A stretch of DNA of 64,000 nucleotides. Source: an uncultured Mycobacterium sp. (GTDB lineage Bacteria > Actinomycetota > Actinomycetes > Mycobacteriales > Mycobacteriaceae). Of the stretch, positions 9,360-18,051 are shown one piece after another (position 1 is the stretch's first letter; every line of letters starts with the position of its first letter). The notes beneath the pieces were generated by a model, which was not told the DNA's origin, did no database searches, and saw nothing but the letters and a program-made list of their open reading frames with translations. The position numbers and the translations under genes are program-made. The DNA is taken from contig FLQS01000022.1 of assembly GCA_900078375.1 (NCBI GenBank), positions 22,635-86,634 on the forward strand. The letters are read 5' to 3'.

Positions 9360-11657
9360 ATGGCTTACCCGGTGCTGTCCACCTATCGACTCCAGCTACG
9401 CGGCCCGTCGGCCGGGGACGCGTTCACCTTCGCCGACGCCGAGAAGCTCCTCGACTATCTCGACGGTCTTGGTGTCAGTCACCTCTACCTCTCCCCGATC
9501 CTGACCGCCGCACCGGGCTCCACCCACGGCTACGACGTCACCGACCCCACCACGGTGTCCGAGGAGCTGGGTGGACCCGACGGTCTGGCCCGGCTGGCAG
9601 AGGCGGCCAAGACGCGTGGCCTGGGCCTGATCGTCGACATCGTCCCCAACCACGTCGGGGTGGACCAGCCCGACCGCAACCCGTGGTGGTGGGATGTGCT
9701 GCGCAACGGCCACGAGTCGGCCTACGCGAAATTTTTCGACATCGACTGGTCGGCGGATCTCGATGGCCGAATCCTGTTGCCGGTCTTGGGTTCTGATGGC
9801 GATGCCGCAGACCTGACGGTGGACGGTGACACACTGCGTCTCGGCGACCTCGCCTTTCCGATCGCGCCCGGCACCGGTGACGGTACCGGGGCGGAGGTGC
9901 ACGATCGCCAGCACTACAAGCTGATCGGCTGGCGCAACGGGGTGTGCGGGTACCGCAGGTTCTTCTCCATCACCTCGCTGGCCGGTCTGCGCCAGGAGGA
10001 CCCGGCGGTGTTCGAGACATCGCATGCCGAAGTAGCCCGCTGGTTCCGCGACGGATTGGTGGACGGTGTCCGCATCGATCACCCCGACGGCCTGACCGAT
10101 CCGACCGGATACCTTCACCTGTTGCGTGACCTGATCGGCCCGCAGGCCTGGATCGTGATCGAGAAGATCCTCAGTGCCGGTGAGCCACTGGACCCGGCGC
10201 TGCCGATCGACGGCACCACCGGCTATGACGTCCTGCGCGAGGTGGGCGGCATCTTCGTCGACCCGACCGGTGTGCAAGCCCTGACCGAACTCGTCGACGC
10301 CAACGGGTTCGACTACGCCGACGCACCGGACCTGTTGCGCCAGTTGAAGATCGTTGCGGCGACGACCACGCTGGCCAGTGAGCTGGCCCGGCTGCACCGC
10401 TCGATCGTCGCCGCTGTCGGCGCCGACCACCCGCAACTGCCGGACGCGGTGGTCGCGCTGCTGACGAACACCGGCGTGTACCGATCGGACTACCAGAACT
10501 TGTCGGCGCTGCTGTCGGCCGCGATCGCACACACCGTCACGGAGCAGCCGGCGCTGGCCGCCCCGCTGGAGCTGGTGTCGGCGGCGCTGGCGGTAAGGGA
10601 ACCGGCCGCCCGGCTGCAGCAGCTGTGCGGGGCGATGACGGCAAAAGCGGTGGAGGACTGCTACTTCTATCGTGATCCGCGCCTGGTGTCGCTCAATGAG
10701 GTCGGTGGTGACCCTTCGCACTTCGGCATCAGCGCCGCGGAGTTCCACCGCAGTGCCGCGGTTCGCGGACGGCTGTGGCCGCGGTCGATGACCACCCTGT
10801 CCACCCATGACACCAAGCGCGGCGAGGATGTGCGCGCGCGGATCGGCGTGCTGTCCCAGGTGCCGTCGCTGTGGGCCGAGTTCGCGGCCAGTTGGCAGAC
10901 CACCACCCCGGCGCCCGATCATGCGACCGCACTGTTCTTGTTGCAGAACATCTTCGGGGTGTGGCCGGCCGACGGGCAGATTACCGACGAGTTGCGCGCC
11001 CGGTTGCATGCCTACACCGAGAAGGCGATCCGCGAAGCCGCGTGGCACACCTCGTGGAACGACCCGGACACCGAGTTCGAGGATTCCGTACATGCCTGGC
11101 TGGACGCGATACTCGACGGTCCGGTCGCCACCGAGCTCACCGGGCTGGTGGTCCAGCTCGATCCGCATGCGCACAGCGACGCGCTGGGCCAGAAGCTGCT
11201 GGCCCTCACCGTCCCCGGCATTCCTGACGTCTATCAGGGCACCGAACTCTGGGAGGACAGCCTCGTCGACCCCGACAACCGCAGGCCGGTCGACTACTCG
11301 GTGCGGGGTGCTGAGTTGGAACGCTTGTCACATCCGAAGATTCGGGTCGTGCGGGGCGCTCTGCAGGCCCGGCGGGATCGACCCGACACCTTCCTGTCCG
11401 GCAACTACCGGCCGGTGCTCGCCACCGGAAACGCCGCACACCACGTCGTGGCGTTCGGCCGAGGTTCCGACGTGCTGGTCGCCGTCAGCCGCTGGACGGT
11501 GCGGCTGCGTCACGACGGCTGGGGTGACACGATGCTGCCGTTGCCGGACGGCGGCTGGACCGATCGGCTGACCGGTGCGCGCTACAGCGGGCCGACGCCC
11601 GCCGGTGTGCTGTTCGGTGAATTGCCCGTGGCACTGCTGGAGTCCTCAGATGCCTGA
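9360..11657 (+). CDS. treY: Malto-oligosyltrehalose synthase TreY
   Basis: Intramolecular transglucosylase (GH13) that turns the reducing-end alpha-1,4 bond of a maltodextrin into the alpha,alpha-1,1 bond of trehalose. The 765-residue protein begins at once with STYRLQL, typical of TreY. It shows DIVPNHVG, VRIDHPDGL (nucleophile Asp), WIVIEKIL (acid Glu) and STHDTKRGEDVRAR. It follows treX by 15 bp, and its last 8 bases overlap the treZ start, consistent with translational coupling. Confidence 0.95.
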   Translation: MAYPVLSTYRLQLRGPSAGDAFTFADAEKLLDYLDGLGVSHLYLSPILTAAPGSTHGYDVTDPTTVSEELGGPDGLARLAEAAKTRGLGLIVDIVPNHVGVDQPDRNPWWWDVLRNGHESAYAKFFDIDWSADLDGRILLPVLGSDGDAADLTVDGDTLRLGDLAFPIAPGTGDGTGAEVHDRQHYKLIGWRNGVCGYRRFFSITSLAGLRQEDPAVFETSHAEVARWFRDGLVDGVRIDHPDGLTDPTGYLHLLRDLIGPQAWIVIEKILSAGEPLDPALPIDGTTGYDVLREVGGIFVDPTGVQALTELVDANGFDYADAPDLLRQLKIVAATTTLASELARLHRSIVAAVGADHPQLPDAVVALLTNTGVYRSDYQNLSALLSAAIAHTVTEQPALAAPLELVSAALAVREPAARLQQLCGAMTAKAVEDCYFYRDPRLVSLNEVGGDPSHFGISAAEFHRSAAVRGRLWPRSMTTLSTHDTKRGEDVRARIGVLSQVPSLWAEFAASWQTTTPAPDHATALFLLQNIFGVWPADGQITDELRARLHAYTEKAIREAAWHTSWNDPDTEFEDSVHAWLDAILDGPVATELTGLVVQLDPHAHSDALGQKLLALTVPGIPDVYQGTELWEDSLVDPDNRRPVDYSVRGAELERLSHPKIRVVRGALQARRDRPDTFLSGNYRPVLATGNAAHHVVAFGRGSDVLVAVSRWTVRLRHDGWGDTMLPLPDGGWTDRLTGARYSGPTPAGVLFGELPVALLESSDA

Positions 11658-13374
11658 ATTCGCGGTGTGGGCGCCGGTGCCCAAACGGGTGCGCCTCGAC
11701 GTCGACGGGCAGTTGCACGAGATGACGGTCGGCGATGACGGCTGGTGGCGCGCCGATGTCGATTGCGCGCCGGACGCCAGGTATGGCTATGTGCTGGAAG
11801 ATGATCCGGCCGTGCTGCCCGATCCGCGCTCAGCTCGTCAGCCCGATGGTGTGCACGAGCGATCCCAGCTCTGGGATGCCTCGGCGGTGCGGTGGTCGGA
11901 CCAGCAGTGGGCGGGCCGCTCGATCGAGGGCGCGGTGATCTACGAACTGCACACCGGCACGTTCACCGCCGACGGCACCTTCGAGGCCGCCATCGAGAAG
12001 CTGGACTACCTGGTGGACCTGGGCATCGACTTCGTCGAGCTGATGCCCGTCAACGCCTTCAACGGCAGCCACGGCTGGGGCTACGACGGGGTGCTCTGGT
12101 ACGCCGTGCACGAACCCTACGGCGGCCCTGACGGTTTGGTGCGCCTGGTCGAGGCATGCCATGCCCGCGGGCTCGGGGTGCTGATCGACGCGGTGTTCAA
12201 CCATTTCGGTCCGTCGGGCAACTACCTGCCCAAGTTCGGGCCGTATCTGTCCGCGGTGAGCAACCCGTGGGGCGAGGGCGTCAATCTGGCCGGACCGGAC
12301 GCCGACGAGGTGCGCCGCTACATCATCGACTGCGCACTGCGTTGGATGCGCGACTTCCACGTCGACGGTCTGCGGCTGGACGCGGTGCACGCACTGGTCG
12401 ACAACACCGCGATCCACATCCTCGAGGAGATGGCAGGAGAAACCGATTCGCTGTCCACGGTTCTGGGCCGGCCGCTGTCGCTGATCGCCGAGAGTGACCT
12501 CAACGATCCCCGGTTGATCACGCCGCGGGATCGCGGCGGCTACGGCTTGACCGCCCAATGGGACGACGATATCCATCACGCCATCCACACCGCGGTGTCG
12601 GGCGAACGTCAGGGCTACTACGCCGATTTCGGCTCGATGGCCACACTGGCCACCACGCTCCAGAACGGCTACTTCCACGCCGGCACGTACTCGTCGTTCC
12701 GGCACCGCAGACACGGCAGGCCATTGGACACGTCGCTGATCCCGGCCACCCGCCTGATGGCCTACACCACCGACCACGACCAGGTCGGCAACCGGGCGCT
12801 GGGTGATCGGCCATCGCAGAATCTGGACTTCGGACAGTTGGCCGTCAAGGCCGCGCTTGCCCTCGGATCACCCTATACGGCAATGCTTTTCATGGGCGAG
12901 GAGTGGGGATCGAGTCGGCCGTTCCAGTTCTTCAGCTCACATCCCGAACCCGAGCTGGCGATCGCGACGGCGCAAGGGCGCAAGGCCGAGTTCGCCGACC
13001 ATGGCTGGGACGCCGATGACGTGCCCGATCCGCAGGACCCGCAGACGTTCCTGCGGTCCAAGCTGGACTGGGACGAGGTCGACGACTCCGAGCATGCTCG
13101 GCTGCTGGAGTTCTACCGCGGGCTGATCGCACTGCGCGACACCGAGCCGGATATGGCCGACCCGTGGCTGACTCACCTGGTGGTCGACTACGACGAGGAC
13201 GAGCGCTGGATCGTGATGCGCCGCGGCGCAATTGCGATCGCCTGCAACCTCGGCGAGCAACCGGTCACTGTGCCGGTCGGCGGCGAGGCGGTGCTGGCAT
13301 GGGGCGAGCCCGAGGTGGGCGCCCACGGCACAGAGCTGCCGGGGCATTCGGTGGTGGTGACCCGCGCGAGTTAG
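11650..13374 (+). CDS. treZ: Malto-oligosyltrehalose trehalohydrolase TreZ
   Basis: Releases trehalose from the maltooligosyltrehalose made by TreY (GH13). The 574-residue protein starts MPEFAVWAPVPKRV, an N-terminal beta domain of TreZ type. The barrel motifs are IDAVFNHFG, LRLDAVHAL (nucleophile), LIAESDLND (acid) and TTDHDQVGNR. An upstream in-frame start exists inside treY, but the ATG at 11650 gives the normal TreZ N-terminus. It is the last gene of the trehalose operon. Confidence 0.95.
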   Translation: MPEFAVWAPVPKRVRLDVDGQLHEMTVGDDGWWRADVDCAPDARYGYVLEDDPAVLPDPRSARQPDGVHERSQLWDASAVRWSDQQWAGRSIEGAVIYELHTGTFTADGTFEAAIEKLDYLVDLGIDFVELMPVNAFNGSHGWGYDGVLWYAVHEPYGGPDGLVRLVEACHARGLGVLIDAVFNHFGPSGNYLPKFGPYLSAVSNPWGEGVNLAGPDADEVRRYIIDCALRWMRDFHVDGLRLDAVHALVDNTAIHILEEMAGETDSLSTVLGRPLSLIAESDLNDPRLITPRDRGGYGLTAQWDDDIHHAIHTAVSGERQGYYADFGSMATLATTLQNGYFHAGTYSSFRHRRHGRPLDTSLIPATRLMAYTTDHDQVGNRALGDRPSQNLDFGQLAVKAALALGSPYTAMLFMGEEWGSSRPFQFFSSHPEPELAIATAQGRKAEFADHGWDADDVPDPQDPQTFLRSKLDWDEVDDSEHARLLEFYRGLIALRDTEPDMADPWLTHLVVDYDEDERWIVMRRGAIAIACNLGEQPVTVPVGGEAVLAWGEPEVGAHGTELPGHSVVVTRAS

Positions 13375-13416
13375 GGCTGTGGATAACGGAACACCTCGTA
13401 CCGCAAAGTCGACAAC

Positions 13417-13430
13417 CATACGGCGGTATG
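13417..13430. repeat. Inverted repeat covering a start codon
   Basis: CATAC-GGCG-GTATG, a perfect 5-bp-arm palindrome whose last three bases are the ATG of the gene at 13428. It could be an operator or a small mRNA hairpin that hides the start codon. The arms are short, so chance is possible. Confidence 0.35.
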
Positions 13431-13844
13431 ACGGATCTATTGCCCATCCCTCCGATGGAGACCGCAACCGACCCCATTGGATCGCCTGCCGATCTACGCG
13501 AGCGATGGCGTGCACTGATGGGACCACTTGGGTTCGGCGAGCGACTCCTTTGGATTGGCTTTGTCGGACCGGACCGGCGAATGCACAAGGCCCTCACCCA
13601 GATGCCGATCGGGCGCTTGCCTGACCGCTCTGTGATCGAAGAGCTGCTAGCGGGCTTGGTGACAGTAGTTCAAGAGTCCGCACCCGGAAGCACACTGGCC
13701 GTGTTGTTGACCAGACCAGGATCGGACGGGATCAGTGCCGAGGACCGGCGGTGGTCGAAAGTCCTCACCGACGCGGCGCGGACGTCGGGCGCGCCACTAG
13801 AACCGTTGTTCCGGGCAAACGATAGGGAGCTGCGACCAATATAA
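13428..13844 (+). CDS. Conserved hypothetical protein
   Basis: A 138-residue soluble protein that I do not recognise beyond a vague memory of similar mycobacterial hypotheticals. It has no signal peptide or membrane segment. The centre is rich in hydrophobic and charged residues (RERWRALMGPLGFGERLLW, then GFVGPDRRMHKAL), and the C-terminus mentions no known motif. The ATG chosen gives MTDLLPIPPME; the longer reading frame overlaps treZ and is unlikely. Its stop codon overlaps the probable vapB promoter. It sits between treZ and the toxin-antitoxin pair. No function can be assigned. Confidence 0.65.
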   Translation: MTDLLPIPPMETATDPIGSPADLRERWRALMGPLGFGERLLWIGFVGPDRRMHKALTQMPIGRLPDRSVIEELLAGLVTVVQESAPGSTLAVLLTRPGSDGISAEDRRWSKVLTDAARTSGAPLEPLFRANDRELRPI

Positions 13845-13861
13845 GTGCTACGATGTGCTAC
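13840..13861 (+). promoter_or_regulatory. vapBC promoter with direct-repeat operator
   Basis: TATAAG (13840-13845) is a good -10 ending 7 bp before the vapB ATG at 13853, with no ribosome site between, so the mRNA may be leaderless. GTGCTAC occurs twice, at 13845-13851 and 13855-13861, spaced by one DNA turn and overlapping the -10 and the start codon. This is the expected place for autoregulation by the VapBC complex. Confidence 0.5.
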
Positions 13862-14128
13862 ATGGAGCGCATAGGATTGCGCGAATTACGCCAGCATGCG
13901 AGCCAATACGTCGACCGAGCCGCCGGCGGCGAACCGATCGAGATCACCGTGCGGGGACGACTCGTTGCGATGCTGGTGCCGGCCGGCGAAGGAACGTGGG
14001 AAGAACTGATCCTTCGCGGCGAGGTCGCTCCCGCGCCGTCCGGCCAAGACCTGCTTGACGAGCCTGCACGGGACTACGGATTTGATGCGTCGGCAGCGTT
14101 GCTCCAATTGCGCGATGAAGAGCGCTGA
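13853..14128 (+). CDS. vapB: Antitoxin VapB (Phd/YefM type)
   Basis: A 91-residue antitoxin. The N-terminal part (GLRELRQHASQYVDRAA, then EPIEITVRGRLVAMLVP) is the Phd/YefM DNA-binding and dimer fold; the C-terminal tail (about residues 60-91, with LLDEPARDYG) is the toxin-neutralising part. The start may be the ATG at 13853 or the ATG three codons later (13862). It overlaps vapC by one base, giving tight coupling. The position before ilvA matches VapBC11 in M. tuberculosis, but that specific equivalence is inference. Confidence 0.88.
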   Translation: MCYMERIGLRELRQHASQYVDRAAGGEPIEITVRGRLVAMLVPAGEGTWEELILRGEVAPAPSGQDLLDEPARDYGFDASAALLQLRDEER

Positions 14129-14523
14129 TGCAGCTCTACCTTGACACTTCCGCGCTGGTGAAACTGATCGTGATCGAGCGCGAAACATCGGCGCTGCGAA
14201 CATATTTGAGGGAGTTCGCCGACGATGTACGATTCACCGCCGCGCTGACGCGCACCGAGCTGCTGCGAGCGGTCCGTCGCAGCGGCTCATTCGAACTCGC
14301 CGGACATGCTCATCGGGTGCTTGGCAGGCTCGACGTCGTCGCATTAACCAACCGACTACTGGACGAAGCCGGCTCCGTCGGGCCACCCGAGCTGAGGACC
14401 TTGGATGCCACTCACCTCGCGGCCGCACGCACTGCGCCTGCGCTGCGCGGCCTCGTCACCTACGACCTTCGGTTGGCCGCGGCCGCCGGGGCTGTTGGTG
14501 TCAGCGTCGCTAGCCCGCGATAG
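14128..14523 (+). CDS. vapC: PIN-domain ribonuclease toxin VapC
   Basis: A 131-residue PIN-domain toxin that would cleave RNA when free of its antitoxin. The four acidic metal ligands are present: Asp6 in YLDTSALVK, Glu in RTELLRAV (about residue 48), Asp in LDATHLAAAR (about 93) and Asp in TYDLRLAAAA (about 112). The toxin therefore looks active. Its 3' end is only 7 bp from the convergent ilvA end. Confidence 0.9.
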   Translation: MQLYLDTSALVKLIVIERETSALRTYLREFADDVRFTAALTRTELLRAVRRSGSFELAGHAHRVLGRLDVVALTNRLLDEAGSVGPPELRTLDATHLAAARTAPALRGLVTYDLRLAAAAGAVGVSVASPR

Positions 14524-14530
14524 CCGCCGG

Positions 14531-15811
14531 TTAGGTCAAATACCGGTAGGCCGGCGAACCCGGCTCCAGCGCTTCGACGTGAATGCCGGAGGCGGCCATC
14601 CGCGCCCGCAGCCCGTCGAGCCCGGTGGCCGCACCGAGCTCGACACCGACCAAGGCCTCACCGGTCTCCCGGTTGTTGCGCTTGACGTACTCGAACAGCG
14701 TGATGTCGTCGTTCGGCCCGAGCACCTCGTCGAGGAACCGGCGCAGCGCGCCGGGCTCCTGCGGGAAGTCGACCAGGAAGTAGTGCTTGAGGCCCAGGTG
14801 TACCAGTGACCGCTCGAGCACCTCGCCGTAGCGCGACACGTCGTTGTTGCCACCGGAGATCAGGCACACCACCGTCGACCCGGGGGCGACGTCCGCCTCC
14901 AGCAGACCCGCCACCGACAGCGCCCCCGCGGGTTCGGCGATGATGCCCTCGTTCTGGTACAGGTCGAGCATCGCCGTGCAGACCGCACCCTCGTCGACCG
15001 TGGTGACCGAGACCATGTCCCCGGCCGCGGCCAGCGCCTGATACGTCAACGCACCGACCTGCTTGACCGCCGCCCCGTCGACGAACTGGTCGACGTGCTC
15101 CAGGGTGACCGGACCGCCGGCGGCCAGCGCCGCGATCATCGACGCCGCGCCCGCGGGCTCGACGCCGAGCACCGCGGTGTTCGTCGTCCGCTCGGCCAGA
15201 TAGGTGGTGATCCCGGCGATGCACCCGCCGCCGCCGACCGGCACGACCACCAGGTCCGGCTCGGCCTCGATCTGCTCGAGGATCTCCACCGCGATGGTGC
15301 CCTGCCCGGCCATCGTGCGCGCGTCGTCGAATGGGGGAACCAGGGTGGCGCCAGTCCGCGCGACATCCTCCAGCGCGGCGTCGGCGGCCAGGTCGTAGGT
15401 ACTGCCACCGACGATCAGCTCGATGAACTCCCCGCCGTGATAGCGGATGCGGTCCCGCTTCTGCTTGGGGGTCTTGGCCGGCACGTAGACCCTGCCGTGC
15501 ACGCCCATCGAGCGGCACGCCAGCGCGAATCCCTGCGCATGATTACCGGCCGACGAGCACACCACCCCGGCGGTGAGCTCGGCCTCGGAGAGTTGCCGCA
15601 GCAGGTTGTAGGCGCCGCGCACCTTGTAGGACCGCACGCTCTGCAGGTCCTCACGCTTGAGGTACACCTCGGCGCCCGTGGCCTGCGAGAGCCGGTCGCT
15701 GTGCTGCAGCGGGCTCTGGCTGACCACGCCGGAAATTCGCCGCGCAGCCTCATCGATGTCAGCCGCGGATAGCGGCGCTGACAATCGGTGCTGGCTCAGA
15801 TCGGCGGACAC
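14531..15811 (-). CDS. ilvA: Threonine dehydratase (biosynthetic) IlvA
   Basis: Deaminates threonine to 2-oxobutyrate, the first step of isoleucine synthesis. The 426-residue PLP enzyme has YLKREDLQSVRSYKVRGA with the Schiff-base Lys63, SSAGNHAQG, and the glycine-rich phosphate loop VPVGGGG. The C-terminal 90 residues (HYFLVDFPQEPGALRRFL) form a single ACT-like regulatory domain, shorter than in the E. coli enzyme but normal for actinobacteria. The start is a GTG. The direction is the same as the siroheme gene upstream at 15841, with a 29-bp gap. Confidence 0.93.
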   Translation of the reverse strand: MSADLSQHRLSAPLSAADIDEAARRISGVVSQSPLQHSDRLSQATGAEVYLKREDLQSVRSYKVRGAYNLLRQLSEAELTAGVVCSSAGNHAQGFALACRSMGVHGRVYVPAKTPKQKRDRIRYHGGEFIELIVGGSTYDLAADAALEDVARTGATLVPPFDDARTMAGQGTIAVEILEQIEAEPDLVVVPVGGGGCIAGITTYLAERTTNTAVLGVEPAGAASMIAALAAGGPVTLEHVDQFVDGAAVKQVGALTYQALAAAGDMVSVTTVDEGAVCTAMLDLYQNEGIIAEPAGALSVAGLLEADVAPGSTVVCLISGGNNDVSRYGEVLERSLVHLGLKHYFLVDFPQEPGALRRFLDEVLGPNDDITLFEYVKRNNRETGEALVGVELGAATGLDGLRARMAASGIHVEALEPGSPAYRYLT

Positions 15812-15840
15812 CGCTCAATGGTGCCACCTTGTAAGGCCAA

Positions 15841-16524
15841 TCAGTGAATCGGGCTGAGCTCCCCGACTGCGGTCAGGAAGCGCTGGGCCAGCAGCGCCAC
15901 CAGATCGGGGTGCGCGCCCAGCGGCTCGGTCACCGCGTGCGCGCCGCACTGGCCGAGTTTGGTGTGGAACACCCCTGGCGCCAGCAGGTAGGAGGCGATG
16001 AACACCCGCCGGCCGGATTTCCTCAGCCGGTGCACGATATCGGCGACGGTGGGGACACCGGTGGCCACGAATCCGAGGTGGACCTCCCCCACCAATTCGC
16101 CGAGCAGCGCCGCGGCGTGCGCCAGTTCGCGCCGGGCAGCGGGATCCGACGATCCGGCGGCCGCCATCACCACGGGGTCACCGGGTGACCAGCCGACCTC
16201 GAGCAGCCGGCCGCGCATAATCTCGGCCAGCACCGGGTCGGGTCCCAGCGCGGGGGTGATGGTGACGCTGGCATGGCCACTCTCGGCCACCCGGGCCGGC
16301 AGGTCGGTGTTGACGTGGTAGCCCGATGCGAGGAACGCGGGCACGACGACTGCCGGTGTCGTCGAATCGGCCAGCACTTCACGGGGATTGGGCCCGAGTA
16401 CGTCGACGAAGGCGGTGCGCACCGCACCGACGTGCTCGGCGACCGCCGACGCGAGTTCGGTGATGATGGCCAGCCCCTGGGAACTTCGGGTGCCGTGGGC
16501 GACCAGGACGAGTTCTTGTGTCAT
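15841..16524 (-). CDS. Sirohydrochlorin chelatase (CbiX/SirB family)
   Basis: A 227-residue CbiX-type chelatase that inserts metal, here probably Fe2+, into sirohydrochlorin to make siroheme. The start MTQELVLVAHGTRSS carries the conserved catalytic His of the family; a second half (GEVHLGFVATGVPTVADIV, then FIASYLLAPGVFH) gives the two-domain arrangement. It overlaps the gene upstream by 4 bp and is last in a unit with narK-nirB-nirD, whose NirB needs siroheme. From memory, the neighbouring pair Rv0260c-Rv0259c of M. tuberculosis is equivalent. Cobalt instead of iron cannot be excluded from sequence alone. Confidence 0.85.
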   Translation of the reverse strand: MTQELVLVAHGTRSSQGLAIITELASAVAEHVGAVRTAFVDVLGPNPREVLADSTTPAVVVPAFLASGYHVNTDLPARVAESGHASVTITPALGPDPVLAEIMRGRLLEVGWSPGDPVVMAAAGSSDPAARRELAHAAALLGELVGEVHLGFVATGVPTVADIVHRLRKSGRRVFIASYLLAPGVFHTKLGQCGAHAVTEPLGAHPDLVALLAQRFLTAVGELSPIH

Positions 16525-17666
16525 CTCGTGGCGGTGTCCAGTGCCAGGCGATATCCGCGTTTGACCACCGTCTGGACCACGCGGGGGGCGGCCAGCGCCG
16601 AACGCAACCGAGCCATTGCCGTCTCCACCGCGTGAGTGTCGTCGCCGCCACCGGGCAGCTCGGCCAGCAGTTCTTCCCGGGACACGACCAGCCCTGGTGC
16701 CACCAGCAGCCGGCGCAGCAGCGCCATCGCGGCCGGGGGCAGCACTTTGAGCTCGCCGTCCACCTCGACGCTGGCGCTTCGAACGCTGATGTCGTGCCCG
16801 CCTGCACTGTATTTCCTTGCCAGGCAGGGTAGTTCGTCTGCGATCAGCCGGGCGAGCGCGCCGAGCCGATAGCGTTGCGGGTAACGGGCGTCGACACCGA
16901 GCCGGGTCAGCGGGGTCGCGGTGACCGGGCCGACGCAGAACACCGCGACGTCGTTGCGCAACGCGTTGATCAGACATTCCAGTGCGCCAAGGGCTTTGGC
17001 GCGTTCCAGCATCGCCGCGACGGCGGGCGCGCTGGTGAAGCTCACCGCGTCCACGTCGGCGCTGACGATCGCCGCGATCAACGCATCGACCCGCCGGGAG
17101 TCCTCCGGCGGCTCCCAGCGATACACCGGAACCTTCACGACGTGGGCACCCGCGCGGGTCAGCGCGTCACAGATATCGGTGTCGGGCTCCCACTCGCTGG
17201 CGGCACCGTGCAGCTGCACCGCGATGCGCAGTTGATCGACGCCCTCAGACAGCAAGCGCTCCAGCACTTCAACTGAGGATTCCGACTCCGGGCTCCACTC
17301 CTCGCACAGCCCGGCCTGGCGCACCGCACCACGCGCCTTGGGCCCGCGAGCCAGGATGCGAGTGGATTCGAGTGCGGCGCTGAGTTCGTCGGAGACATCC
17401 CAGCCGTGGGCGGCCTCGATCCAGCCCCGAAAACCGATCCCGGTAGTCACCACGACCAGGTCGGGCGGCTGTTCGATCAGCTGCGTGGTCACCCGGCGCA
17501 GCTCGACATCGTCGACCAGCGGCACGATGCGAATCGCCGGTGCGTGTATGACGGCTGCGCCACGACGCTCAAGGAGCGTGATGAGTTCTTCGGCCCGGCG
17601 CGCGGCCGTCACCCCGACGGTGAAGCCGGCCAGTGGGTCAGCGACTTCTGATCTCGACGAATCCAT
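16521..17666 (-). CDS. Uroporphyrinogen-III synthase fused to a winged-helix domain
   Basis: A 381-residue two-part protein. Residues about 10-265 are a HemD-like uroporphyrinogen-III synthase (GFTVGVTAARRAEEL, then VVTTGIGFRGWIEA, VSFTSAPAVAAML and FCVGPVTATPL). Residues about 285-381 are an OmpR/PhoB-type winged helix (LKVLPPAAMALLRRLL, LVVSREELLAELPGG, HAVETAMARLRSAL, VVQTVVKRGYRL). The protein may make the tetrapyrrole precursor of siroheme, or the synthase fold may act as a sensor for a DNA-binding regulator. I use the ATG giving MDSSRSEV, which overlaps nirD by 29 bp. The length equals that of Rv0260c as I recall it. Confidence 0.85.
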   Translation of the reverse strand: MDSSRSEVADPLAGFTVGVTAARRAEELITLLERRGAAVIHAPAIRIVPLVDDVELRRVTTQLIEQPPDLVVVTTGIGFRGWIEAAHGWDVSDELSAALESTRILARGPKARGAVRQAGLCEEWSPESESSVEVLERLLSEGVDQLRIAVQLHGAASEWEPDTDICDALTRAGAHVVKVPVYRWEPPEDSRRVDALIAAIVSADVDAVSFTSAPAVAAMLERAKALGALECLINALRNDVAVFCVGPVTATPLTRLGVDARYPQRYRLGALARLIADELPCLARKYSAGGHDISVRSASVEVDGELKVLPPAAMALLRRLLVAPGLVVSREELLAELPGGGDDTHAVETAMARLRSALAAPRVVQTVVKRGYRLALDTATR

Positions 17667-18003
17667 CGACCACCCTGACGTCGTAGACCGGCAGCGCATG
17701 TGACTCGTCATCGAGGCACCGACCGTCGACAAGGGAGAACACCTGCTTGAGCAACGGCGACGCCACGGTCGGCTCGCCGCGCCGATCCCCGACGATGCCA
17801 CGCGACATCACCGCGGCCCGTCCGAAGGGATCGATATTGCCGACGGCAGCCAGCGTGCCATCGGCCAACAGGAACAGCGCCACCTGCTCACCGTCTGGCA
17901 GCAGCACCGCCACGCCGCGGCCGGCGAGCAGCGCGCTGCGGGCGCATGCGGGCGTCCAGATATCAAGGTCGAGCCCGGCACTTCTGTCCGCGAGAACTGT
18001 CAT
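17638..18003 (-). CDS. nirD: Nitrite reductase small subunit NirD
   Basis: A 121-residue Rieske-fold subunit of the NADH-dependent assimilatory nitrite reductase. The fold is recognisable (VAVLLPDGEQVALFLLADGTLAAVGNIDPFGRA cut into strands, then SPLLKQVFSLVDGRCLDDE), but the Cys/His cluster ligands of true Rieske proteins are absent, as is usual for NirD. It lies 48 bp after nirB, and its C-terminus overlaps the next gene's start. Confidence 0.92.
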   Translation of the reverse strand: MTVLADRSAGLDLDIWTPACARSALLAGRGVAVLLPDGEQVALFLLADGTLAAVGNIDPFGRAAVMSRGIVGDRRGEPTVASPLLKQVFSLVDGRCLDDESHALPVYDVRVVDGFVEIRSR

Positions 18004-18051
18004 GGTTTCAAGCCTCCAAGCTCTTGATAGAGGGGTCGTGTTTCACAACTG

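Noticed and set aside
9396..11174. 592-codon minus-strand frame opposite treY
   Set aside because: Antisense shadow of treY; composition (many Gln/Arg/Val) is typical of a mirror frame and no motif is present.
17638..18003. NirD as a damaged Rieske protein lacking its Cys/His ligands
   Set aside because: NirD subunits normally lack these ligands, so this is not a defect.
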